64,000 bases of DNA from contig CANJKZ010000777.1 of NCBI GenBank assembly GCA_947471745.1, positions 124,001 through 188,000 on the forward strand. The letters are read 5' to 3'. Origin of the DNA: Closterium sp. Naga37s-1 (lineage: Eukaryota; Streptophyta; Zygnematophyceae; Desmidiales; Closteriaceae). The notes under the pieces were generated by a model. That model was not told the origin of the DNA. It saw only the letters and a list, made by a program, of their open reading frames with translations, and searched no databases. Below, piece after piece: positions 12,063 through 22,805 of the stretch (positions within the stretch are counted from its first letter, which is position 1; each line of letters starts with the position of its first letter). A program made the position numbers and the translations under genes.

Positions 12063-12179
12063 GAAAAAGTGCGGCTCGGTACAAGGGGGAAGGTAGAAGG
12101 GTGGAACGGAGGAGCAGGGTTGGCGTGAGGAAGGGAGTGGGAGAGTGGGAGATGGAAAGGGGAAGGGGGACTGGATCGA

Positions 12180-12410
12180 GGGAGGATGAGGAGAGGAAGA
12201 ATGGCAGGAAAGAAGGATGGGAGGAAGGGAGGACGGGCAACAGAGAGGGTAAAGAGGGTAGGGAGGCAGAGAGATGGAGGAAGGGAGGAAGGGAGGACGG
12301 GCAACAGAGAGGGTAAAGAGGGTAGTGAGGCAGAGAGATGGAGGAAGGGAGGAAGGGAGAGGGAGAGGAGGACGACTGTGGGGGAACGACGGAACGGAGT
12401 AAGGGAGGAG
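12180..12410. repeat. Purine-rich repeat with a 64-bp tandem duplication
   Basis: Plus strand is almost pure A/G. 'cagagagggtaaagagggta' occurs at 12241 and 12305, giving a period of 64 bp, inside 'gaggaaggga' microrepeats. Open frames on both strands here are compositional. Confidence 0.75.
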
Positions 12411-13084
12411 GGCAGGAGGTAAAAGTGTGGTAGGGTATAAGGGTGGAACGGGGGATAGGAGGATCCCTGCACCCTCTCTCCCTAACCCCCGCCTCCCCTG
12501 CCCCGCCTCCCCCGCTCCCCTGACCCGCCCCCTGCAGCACTGCACTCCTTGCTGCCCACCTGCACGCGCTGCCCTGGCTGTGCGCCAAACACTCTGCTCC
12601 AAAGCCGCACCACCACCTGCCATGCGTGTGGGGTTGGTGCGAGAGAGGAGAGGAGGTCAGTGCAAGAGAGAGAAGGGTGGGTGCTGCTGACCACGCACCC
12701 TTCCACACCCCACAGCGAACGAGTCACGACCCCTTCCCCAGCTCCCAGCCCAGCTCGCCATACCTCCCCGCCCAGGGTGGGTGAGAGGCTGATGGGGAGG
12801 GAGAATGAGAGAGAAGGAAATAAGGGTGCAAGGGTGGGGTGGTAACCATGGGCGATGGTAGGAGTAGAGAAGGTGGTAATGGGGAGAGCGTAAGCGACTT
12901 AACGAGGCAATTTGGAAGGGATACAACGACGACCCTAAATGCGATGGGAAGGGATGAGAGGGTGGGCGGCATGGGTGGAGGCGCGATGGTGAATAGGGGG
13001 AACGTGATGGGCAGGGGAGTGATGACGACGTGGAGAGAGGTGGGAGAGAAGGGAGGTCGGCGGGAAGTCTAACCGAGGGCGATG
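12411..13084. other. Spacer with GC-skewed low-complexity DNA
   Basis: C-rich (12470-12600) then G-rich (12780-13080) sequence without a supported gene. Confidence 0.4.
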
Positions 13085-13670
13085 GGAGGGCAAGCGTGGG
13101 CGACAGTGGGGGTGGGCGACGGTGGCGGTGGGCGACGGTGGGGGGAAGCGTGGGCGACGGTGGGGGGAAGCGTGGGCGACGGTGGGGGGAAGCGTGGGCG
13201 ACGGTGGGGGGAAGCGTGGGTGACGGTGGGGGGAAGCGTGGGCGACGGTGGGGGGAAGCGTGGGCGACGGTGGGGGGAAGCGTGGGCGACGGTGGGGGGG
13301 AGCGTGGGCGACGGTGGGGGGAAGCGTGGGCGACGGTGGGGGGAAGCTTGGGCGACGGTGGGGGGAAGCTTGGGCGACGGTGGGGGGAAGCGTGGGTGAC
13401 GGTGGGGGGAAGCGTGGGTGACGGTGGGAGGAAGCGTGGGCGACGGTAGGAGGAACCGTGGGCGATGAGAGGGGAATCGTGAGGGAAGGTGGAGGAAAGC
13501 ATGAGCGACGGTGTGGGGAAGCGTGGGGGAAGGCAGGAGGAAGCGTGAGCGGAGGTAAGGGGAAGCGTGAGCGACGATGGGGGAAAGCGTGGGCGACAGT
13601 AAGGGGAAGCGTGGGCGTGTGCGTGGGAAGTTGTGTGAGAGACGGTGGGGAGAAGCGTGGGGGACGCGAA
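13085..13670. repeat. 22-bp minisatellite (CGACGGTGGGGGGAAGCGTG-type)
   Basis: Nearly perfect 22-bp units from about 13125 to 13445, then more divergent units to about 13670. On the opposite strand the unit reads 'cgtcgcccacgcttcccccc', matching the unit of the 9720-10960 array at 17 of 22 positions in inverted orientation. Runs of six G per unit on the plus strand. Confidence 0.92.
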
Positions 13671-13805
13671 AGGCGATAGGTCCAAATGCGATGTTTGGGG
13701 ATGGGCTAGGATTAAATGTGAAAATGCTCATGGCCTATGCTTTAGTGGCTTTTTATTATATCTCTTCGCATGATCTAATCGCTTCGCGTACTATGGAAAT
13801 CGCAC

Positions 13806-14036
13806 GACCTGAATTACCAAAGGAGGCAAACTGTGCACATTTTGAGCCCTTGTTCCTTCAGGTGGGTGTGGTTGGGACTCTCGCCAACCAAACCCGTTCT
13901 GCTCTACGACACTCTGTTTTTTGGCGCTTTGTTTTCTGGTAACCAGCCTGGCTCGGGAGGTCAACCGTGGGTTCGGTAGGCAAACTGTGCACAGTTTGCC
14001 TTCCTTTTTTTGTAATTCAGGTCTTGGGCTTTAACG
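13806..14036. mobile_element. MITE-like element, copy 2, with palindromic terminal repeats
   Basis: The left end 'gacctgaattacc' plus 'aaaggaggcaaactgtgcac' (13806-13838) is repeated inverted at the right end (13978-14023). The terminal repeats are about 33-36 bp, interrupted by a short T-run difference. The right end contains a perfect 24-bp palindrome at 13978-14001, centred on TGTGCACA. Similarity to 1612-1830 continues outward on the right to 'ttgggctttaac'. No coding capacity, so a non-autonomous DNA element is most likely; superfamily not assigned. Confidence 0.6.
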
Positions 14037-14050
14037 ACCCACCACTAACT

Positions 14051-14631
14051 GAGGACGCGGTACAGATCGGCCCGATCTTAGTGCGATCGCGTCAGATCGG
14101 GGCAATCCACCATTTCGAAGAAGCCGCTTGCTTTGAGGCAATCGCATGCAATCGGGGGCAATCTGTCGATTGCAATCGGAAATCCAATTGATTGCGATCG
14201 ATCGCTCCGATCTGACGCAATCGCTTGCGATCGCTTGCAATCGATAGATTGCCTCCGATCGCGGGGCCTGGCGACAACTGCGAAAGATAACTTACCCTTT
14301 CGAAACTTGTCACTGCTCGCAGCACCATCGTGATACCGCGTTTGTCATGGGGATGGAAGAATTGGGAACACAAAATGGGGCTACATTGTAATTGCGCGAT
14401 ACAGAATTGTCGCCAGGTGTCTCCAACTTTGTAGGGAAGGAACGGTTGAATAGCTTAGAACCCGCGTGGCCGACTCTGACTAACTTCCTTGAAATTCGTG
14501 ATCTGATCACGCGGCTCGGGATGCAATCGACAGATTGCCTCAGATCGGGGCAATATCACCCGATCCGATCCGACCCGACCCGATCGGACAATCTGAGGCA
14601 ATCGATTGCCCGATCTGCACCGCGTCCTAAG
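14051..14631. mobile_element. Non-autonomous TIR element rich in GATCG motifs
   Basis: Ends are inverted repeats of about 19 bp: 'aggacgcggtacagatcgg' on the left and the complement of 'aggacgcggtgcagatcgg' on the right, one mismatch. Subterminal regions (14060-14270 and 14510-14620) are packed with 'gatcggggcaat' and 'caatcgattgc' motifs in both orientations; the middle is ordinary sequence. No transposase. No convincing target duplication, so the superfamily is left open. Confidence 0.62.
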
Positions 14632-15330
14632 CACAAGTTGGATTAAACAGGATCGAGCAGACAAGGTTCATAGACCAATTAGGTACCTCCCATTTTTAAC
14701 AACGAGAGGGGCATTCGACAAACAAATGCCAGTTATCAATTTTATACCTAGAAAGCAATTATAGAAACAAGCAGAATCCACAGTATAAGTATAATACAGG
14801 TTCCTCCCCATTTGTTGAGAAGGTGATTTTTACAGACAATGGTTTCTGGAAAAGCATTCACAAGAACGATAGGAAGCATAAAAAAGAAGCAACTAGCAAA
14901 AGAACTTGACGTATAGACAAGCAAATGCGCTTGAGATACGGTATTTGGAGAAAAGTTTCAGGGGAAAGGGGACGTACAGAGAATCCAGTCTGACTGCATG
15001 CATGCAAATGATGGGCAAGCAGAGGCAATTCAGTTGTGCCCTATTCCCCCCCGTCCCCAGGCAAAGGTCTTTAGCTGCTGGCTTGTGTTTCGTGCTCCCC
15101 TTGTTTCGCTTTCTGCCATCGAGATCTTTCTTCGTTCTGCACGTGCGAAAGCATTTAGAGCATCTCTCCAGACCATGCTTCCCATCGGGTACACGTGGCA
15201 ATCCTATTGGGTATTTCTGGTAAATGTGCAATCACATCACAGCTTCAATGGAATCGCACTATACTTGAGAGATACATCTCACAGAAGGCATTTGTCAGAA
15301 ACCCAACGACAAGAAGCATCTTATGCGAGC
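14632..15330. other. 3' flank of thioredoxin-like copy B; no gene seen
   Basis: Contains a segment at about 14815-14900 ('ttacagacaatgg…cattcacaa…gataggaag') that recurs at about 16525-16600, so the repeated module extends beyond the gene. Bases 15190-15330 match 560-690 next to copy A. Confidence 0.45.
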
Positions 15331-15678
15331 TCACAAGTGCTCGTCAACCCACACTTGGATGAGATGCTCGGGGGGTGCAACCCCGGCAAAGGTATGGACA
15401 GCAGTGCCATTCTTGAAGAAAATAATCGAAGGTGTAGTATGTGCACCGTACTTCTGGCCCAAGTCGGGATACTCATAGGCGTCCACCACATAGAATTTGA
15501 CAGCTTCGCTCCTATCTTGGTGTCCCCTCGCGATGCTGTTAATACTCTGACCAAGCGCTTCGGACTGGGAATCGGTACTCAAGAAGCCCACCACGATTAA
15601 TTGTGGAGCACGCAGAACGCGATGCTGGAAGTTGTCATCCGTCACCAGATCTACGAACTCAGACCTGGCGAAAGCCAT
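15331..15678 (-). CDS. Thioredoxin-like protein without redox cysteines (copy B)
   Basis: Single-exon frame, 115 residues from MAFAR, colinear with copies A and C. It has 'PQLIVVGFL', 'VKFYVVDAYEYPDLGQKYG', the cis-proline strand 'TTPSIIFF' and the C-terminal helix 'HLIQVWVDEHL'. The active-site loop reads 'LSTDSQSEA': both catalytic cysteines are absent and the loop is one residue shorter than in copy A. The start at 15678 aligns with copies A and C; an earlier in-frame ATG at 15753 is not conserved. Copies A and B keep near-identical stretches such as 'HQDRSE'. Likely a non-redox thioredoxin-fold protein; a pseudogene that has simply not yet gained a stop is the alternative. Confidence 0.62.
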   Translation of the reverse strand: MAFARSEFVDLVTDDNFQHRVLRAPQLIVVGFLSTDSQSEALGQSINSIARGHQDRSEAVKFYVVDAYEYPDLGQKYGAHTTPSIIFFKNGTAVHTFAGVAPPEHLIQVWVDEHL

Positions 15679-17095
15679 CGATCGACTGTAATCTGAATGA
15701 CAAAATGTGAAAACAGAAATGCGCGTGCGAAACGCCACGAACGCGCACACCACGGGCTGGTGTGATTGGCTACTAGGCTACGCACAGATCGAGAGCAGGG
15801 CAGGACACATGTGAGAGGGAAGACCTTTACAGTCCATCACAGTCCTTAACTGTCACGCATTGCATACGAACGACGTGGTAGTCAATGCCACTGCGGATAG
15901 GTAGGAATGGGACTGCAGGCTGTTTCACAGAAGTCCATCGTAAGTTCCCCTCCATGGCCCTAAAAAAACTGCTCTCTATCCGTCAAGAATGCCAGCACAT
16001 CACCACCAGAAAAACTCGGCGCTTTGATGACTAGAGAGAAATTGCACAAGGAGCACCAAAACAAGTTTCAGAGGACGACGATAGCGAAACTGGTCCACTG
16101 CTGCCACACTTGGCAAGATTTCCTTATCCACGCGGTGCGCGCCCGCGAGGCTGTGTTTTGTCGGCTAGATGTCAAGTCAAGAGTCAAAATACCGCCATCG
16201 AAGGTAGGAACTACTGTCCCGTTAGTACACATGACGAGGAGATTCACAGACCCTCAAAGGATTCATTGTTATAAAATATGTATTTTCGAGTAAAAAATAT
16301 GTATAAAATGGAGTGCATCATGAGTGTGAATAAAATATGTATAAAATTGAGTGGAGTGCATTCTATGAAAACTGAGTGAAGTGCAATTTATTCCCGCCAC
16401 CGAAGGGGTGCTTGACATCAATGTCATTCTTTATTCGTATTCTGACAATAGGTGATTGAATAAACATACTTTACAATGTAGTACAGAGTATACGGTACGG
16501 ACTCTTCCGTTATTAGTTGAGCAGGATGTTACAGACGATGGTTCCTGTGAACCCATTCACAAAGGGATAGGAAGGAGAACATACAAGCGGGCAAGACCAA
16601 TTATTCCAAACAAAGGCACATGCACTTCCGAGCATTTTGATCAAAATTCAAAGGAGGAAGGATATGTTGCCAAGACATGCATGCGAGTGAATGTGCTGAC
16701 AGAGGAGCCATCAGTGCTGACCTGCCCCCACTCCAGTTCTAATCTGACCACACACTGACCTGCCCCAGTCTAGCTGTTGGCGCATTGCTGCAGTCAGAAG
16801 AAACTCTGGTAAAAATACAGGCACGCCTGACGGTGGGTGTGGGAAGGGGTGACATGACGAAATGTGGAAAGAACAGGCGGGAGAATAGGTTCAATGCGCC
16901 GAAGAACACGCATGTTCGAGCACGGGAGCATGCTGTTGCATTCAGCAGAAGGGCATGTTGTGTGGATGGTTGGGGTTCGCACGGAGCACGCTGACTTGAA
17001 TAGAAGAGGCAGCTTGAGATGATATGGCATCTGATTACTCAACATCTGATGATTCAGCATATGAATCACCCACCAGAATCAACAAAGCCACCAAC
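15679..17095. other. Upstream flank of copy B and a further module fragment
   Basis: 15700-16220 resembles the upstream flank of copies A and C. 16270-16390 is AT-rich with a repeated 'aaaatatgtataaaat' motif. 16515-16680 resembles 14815-14950. No open frame here shows a domain. The final exon of the BRCT gene, expected downstream of 17096 on the minus strand, was not identified. Confidence 0.4.
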
Positions 17096-20000
17096 CTTTC
17101 AACGCTTGGACTTCCCACATAGGTTTGTCAGCTTGACATGAGACGATCACCGTGGGAGCACTGCTGGCAGACAAAGATGGCATCACCTGGAGATGTGAGG
17201 AGAGGGGAGAGCAGCAGGCGAGGAGGCGAGCACGTCTGAGAAGGCAGGAGAGAGCAGAGACTGGAGCACCAGCCAAGCTCTAGAGACAGGAGAGAGCAGA
17301 GACTGGAGCACCAGCCAAGCTCTAGAGACAGGAGAGAGCAGAGACTGGAGCACCAGCCAAGCTCTAGAGACCGGAGGCCGTGGCAAATCAAGAGTCACCT
17401 CAGCACCAGCACCGGAAGCCAAATATTATGAGCTCACCAGAACACAAGCATGGGGATAAGAACCGGTCATCGCTCACCTCAGCACCAGCTGCAGCTGCAA
17501 CAGCAGCAAGGGAGTGAGCATCGGGCGTGGTGTTGGGCGTAACAAACACCCTCTGCCCCTCCAGCACCCCTCTCTCCCTCGCCCTCCCCACCGCCTCCCC
17601 CAGCTTGAACCCCATCTCCCTCTCCTTCCGCCTGTCCCTCACTCCATACTCCCCCGCATCCACAAACCCCCGTGCCTTCGCACACGCATGCAGCCAATCA
17701 GCAGTGCACACGTGGCAGCCCCTGGAGATAGCAACGAGGAGATTAATCGAGCGGGTGATTTGCGGCGCCGAGACAAAATGAGTGCAGATGGAAGCAGCAG
17801 GGGCAGCAGAAGCAACCACAGGAGAGGAGGATGAGGAGGAGGAGGAGAGCGCAGAGGCAGTGGTGATGGTGGCAGGGGAGGTATCAGACACAACGTCTCC
17901 TCCCAGCCTCTCCACTACTTTCGTCAGCTCAGCGATCATGTCGCCGTCCAGGGATCGGCTGAACAGTACCCGCACTGGAGACAAACCATGCAACCCGGTG
18001 CGATGAGACCCTGCTGCACCGCTGCTGCTCCGTCTTCTTCTCGCCCTCCCTGGAAATCCGACTTCCTCGACCCATTCCTGCCCCTCTCTATCTCTCTGCT
18101 CTCCTTCCCTTTCTCCTCCAATTTCTTCTTTACAACCACTCGCTTGCTTCTGCTCCACCCCATCCCCTTCTGTTGCCAACACTCTCTGGCCTCCCTGGCA
18201 CCTGCCCCTCGTGCTCCTCCCTACCCTGGACGCATCATCCCCCCCGGTTCCTTCACTTTCCACCACTCCCTTCCCCTGCTCCACTCTCCCCTTCCGCTTA
18301 CTCTCTTTCAGCTCCGCCTGCCCCTCCTCCTCCTCACTCCCTTCACTCTTATTCCCCGTCCGTGCCTTTGCCCCACTCAGCTCCTCCAATCTCTGCGCAC
18401 TTGCCCGTGCCTTGCTCTCCGCGCGTGCCTTGCGTTCCGCCTTTGCCTTTCCCCTCTGCTGCCTCTCTCTACCTCCCTGTACCCTCTCTGACCCCCTCTG
18501 CTCCACCTCCCTATCCCTCGCCTTCTCGCCTTTCTTCCTCATCTGCTTGCCTCCAGCAGTCGAGCCTTTCTGCCTTTTCCTCGCCTTTGCCTCATCTTCC
18601 TCCTCACTCTCATCACTCCCCACATCACTCGCAGAATCACCCCCCTTCTCACTCCCTTCCTCACTCCCTTTCTTACTCTCTTTCTCACTCTCACTCGACT
18701 CCAAAAGCTCATAGAAGCCATCATGCAGCCCGAGAGACGTCTTTCTCCTCTTCCTCCCACTCACACTATCACCACCAGCAACTGCCACCTGCCCCTCTTG
18801 ATTCTTCAATTCCTTCCCCTCTTGCTTCTTCCCCTCTTTCCGCACTTGTTTCTTCCCTCCCTTCTCCACCTCTAATTTCCTCCCCTCCTTCCCCTCGTGC
18901 TTCCTCCCTTCCTTCCCCTCTGGCTTCCCCTTTACTTTCTTCCCCCGGTTCCCCACCGCCCCCTCCCCTTCTCCATCCTCCTCCTCCCCCCTTCCGCGAT
19001 CTCCCTTCTTGCACCCTCCCTCTCCTCTCTCCCCGCCATTCCCCTCTGCTACGGCCCCGTCGTTCAGACCACCATCCCCCCTCTTAACCGCTCGCTTCAC
19101 CTGGCAGGCCACCAACCCTTGGGTCATTCGACTGCTGCCTGCTGCTCGCCTGCCTCCCCTGGTCCTGGTGGCAGAAGCAGTGGCGACTGTTGCTGTTGCG
19201 GCAGCTGTAGAGACGCCTGGTGCTGGAACAGCAGCAGCCGAAGGGGCGTCTACGCCTGTTGCTGGAGCAGAAGCAGCAGCAGAAGGGGCGTCCTTTGGGG
19301 GAACAGCATGAGCAGGAGAGGGGTCTATTTCTGGGGGAGCAGTAGTACCGACAGCATCAATAGTGGGAGGCAGATCAGCAGCCGCTGCAGCAGGCGCAGT
19401 GGGAGACGTGGTGGTGGCACCTGAAGAAGCAGGAACCGCAGGAGCAGTGGCAGCAGCAGCACCACCAGCAGTATCTCCAACTCCCGTGATCTCCCGCCTT
19501 TCATCTGCTTCCACCACGCCTTGGACCATTCTTCCCCCGCCTGATTCCAACCCAGTCGCCCTGCTCTGCTCCCCTTCCCCATCCACCTCCTTTCCACCCT
19601 TTTTCCCTTCTTCCACTGTTGCACCTCCCCCTCCCTGCTCCCCTTCCTCCTCCACTGCTCTTTCCAGTCCCACCAGCCCTGCCCCTCGCCCCACGTCTGT
19701 CATCCGCCCCACCACCCGCCTCTCCACAGCTGCTGCTGCGGCTGCTGCTCCTGCAGCTGATGCGGCTAAATTCGCTGCCGGTCCTGATTGTGCCCCACCT
19801 GCTGTTTCAACCGTTGTTGCTGGTGTTGCTTGTGCTGAGGGTGCTCTTGGTGCTGCTGGTTCTGCTGGTTCTGTTGCTGTTTCGGTAACTGGAGCTGCTG
19901 GTACTGGTGCTGCTGCTTGTTCTGCTGGTGCTGCTTCCGCTGCTGCTGCTGCTGCTTGTTCTGCTGGTGCTGCTTGTGCTGCGTGTGCTGATGGTGCTTG

Positions 20001-22760
20001 TTGTGCTGGTGCGGCGTGTGCTGATGCTGCTTGTTCTGCTGGTGCTGCTGGCGATGGTGGCATTGAGACTGCTGCTGGCTTGGCTGCCTCGTGTGTTGAG
20101 GTCAGCTCCCCACTTTCTCCTAGCTCTGTTGTTCCCCTTTGCTTCTCAGCTGCTTCTACTACTGCTGCCTCTCCTACTGCTGCTTCTGCTGCTCCTGCTG
20201 CCGTTGGTGCACCTTCCACCTCTGCCACTGAAGCCACAGCACTCAACTCACCTGCTTCACTCTTGCTTTCCTCCCGCACTACCCCTCTTCTTCCTCCCTT
20301 CCCTCTTCCATTCCCTCTCCCCACGCCTCTCCCTTGCCCTCTCCCCTTTCCTCTTCCCTTGCCTCTCCCAGCTGCTCTCCTCTTCCCTCTCCCGCCCTCC
20401 TCTGCTTCCTCAACCTTCCCCTCCCCCTCCCCCTTCTCCTCCTCCCCCATCCCCTCCTCCTGCACGAGAATGAGGTCAAGAGCGTCAAGGGCAATCTGTG
20501 TGTCTTCACCCACGGGGGAGAACGCACAAGCAATATCACCAGCCATACCACCCAATGCAGCTGCTTCAGTCCTGGCTGCCCCCGCTGCTCTCGCGCTTGC
20601 TCCTACTGTTCCCCCTTCCTCAGTTTCCTTTCCTGCCTCTGCTGACGCCTTTGTCCCTGCTGCTCCCCCGGCCTCTGCTGCTCCCCCGGCCTCTGCTTCT
20701 CCCCTGGCCTCTGCTGCTCCCCCAACCTCTGCTGCTCCCCCGGCCTCTGCTGCTCCCCCGGCCTCTGCTGCTCCCCCGGCCTCTGCTGCTCCCCCGGCCT
20801 CTGCTTCTCCCCCCGCCTCTGTTGCCTCCCCTGCTCCCTCTACCTCTGGACTTTTCCTCCCTCTTCCCCCTCCTTCCACTCCTTCAGTGCTCAAACCACT
20901 CCCCACTCGCCTTCTCTTCACCTCCCTCTCACCATTTCCCCTCCCTCCTTCCTCTTCCCCGTCCTTATTCACTCCATCACCTTCCCCGCTTTCCACTGAA
21001 GCCAAACCTGCATCCGACTTCCCACTCACGTTGCCCCTCGCCTCTCTACCCTTGCCCCTCTCTTCACCATCCTCTTTCCCCTCCCCACCATCCTTGCCCT
21101 CCTTTCCACCTTTGCCCTCATCCCCATCAACCTTCCTTTCATCCCCTCCCTCCTTCTCCTCCACCCTCTCACCCCCCTCCTCACTCCCTCCTCCGCCCCC
21201 TCCCCCCTCCGTCCACCGCTGGGACATCTCCAGATCCGCAGTTAACACCTCCCCCAGGCTCACCTGCACGCCCAGGCTCCCCCCCACACCCATCTCCACC
21301 GCTTGCGAGTCCATCCAAACCGCCTGGGAATCAAAGGGCATACCGTCCGCGTTTTCTGATCCCTGCACCTGCCCGCCTGCTGCTCCCACTGGAACTGGCT
21401 CGCTCAGACCCGCATTCTCCACACCAGCTGCGTCGCCCAGGCTTGGGTTCAGCGGTCCTCCTTCCTGGCTTTCCAAGGGAGCAGACTCCCCCAACCTCGG
21501 ATGTTGCAGCCCTGTCTCCTCACCTTCAGGAGGAACTTCGCCCTCTTGCGCTCCCACTGCTTTCTCTTCCATCCCAGCTCTCTCCTCGCTCTCCTCCCTC
21601 TCCTCTATCTGCGGCACCCCTTTCTCCTTCTCCTCTCCTCCAACGCCCTCTCCTGCTCTCCAAGACTTTGACAACCGTCTTCTCTTCCCCCTCCCCTCCT
21701 CCTCCTCTTCCTCCTCCTCCTGCAGCTGACTCAGCTTCAAGAAATACTCTCTATCCAGCCCGTGGCTCGGACTTGCACTTGCACCCTTCCCTGCGCCTCT
21801 CCCTCGCTTCCCCCCTTGCCCTGCTGCACCTGCCCCACGCCCGCCCGTCCCTGACCTGCCATTCTTCCCCCCTCTGCCCTTCTGCCCCATCCCCTCCGCC
21901 TCCTCTTCCTCCCCTTTCTCTTCTTCTATACCCTCTCCGCTACCTGCCCCTTTCGCCCCTTTGCCCCTCCCCTTTGTCTTCCCCTCTCCTCTCCCTCCTC
22001 TCCCTCTTCCTCCTCCTCTTCCCTTACCTCTTGCACTTCCACGCGTCCTCTTCCCCTTCACTTTTCGAGCTTCTTCCTCCTCTTCCAACTCCTCTTCCTC
22101 CACCCCATCTCCCTTATCCCCTCCCTTCCGCCCTCCACTAGCCTTCCCTCCTTCCGCCCCCCTCTCCGCCTCACCCACTCCGCCCTTGCCCCAACACCCC
22201 CCCTCGTCCGGGTCCTCACTGTAAGGAAGCGCGTACGGGTCCACCCCATCCTCCCTCAGAACAGCCTTCAACGGCTGCTGCACACCAGAAACACCCACGT
22301 GCCCGTCAGCCACCGTCCCTCCTCCTGCCTTCCCCACCGGCTTGAGCCAGTTAGCCCAGCTGGGTACCTCCCTTCCTTTGCTCGTACCTCCTGCCCCACT
22401 GCCCTTGCTGTTACCCCCCTTCTCGCCCCCAGCCGCTCCCCCCATGCCTCCGCCCATTCCCCCCAGCAGCAGCCCGCCCAGTGCACCGCCCGGTAGAAGC
22501 ACGCCGCTGCTGTGCTGGCTGTCGGAGCCCAGCAGGCGCGTGACTATACCGAGGGCGTCCACCTGCGTGTCCTCGCCTGGATCCACCGAGTCCCCACACA
22601 AAGCTGCTGCTGCTTCGGGTGATGTGCTTGTTGTTCCTGCTGCTGTTTTTCCTGATGCTGCTGCTGCTGCTGCTGGTGATGTGTCTGCTGTTCCTGCTGC
22701 CGCTTTTCCTGCTGATGCTGGTAGTGATTTCTCTGCCGTTCCTGCTGCTGCGGCTGCTGC

Positions 22761-22805
<45 letters not shown>

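Noticed and set aside
19363-22141. Long plus-strand Pro/Ser-rich frames opposite the BRCT gene
   Set aside because: They are reverse-strand shadows of GC-rich minus-strand coding DNA with low-complexity codons.
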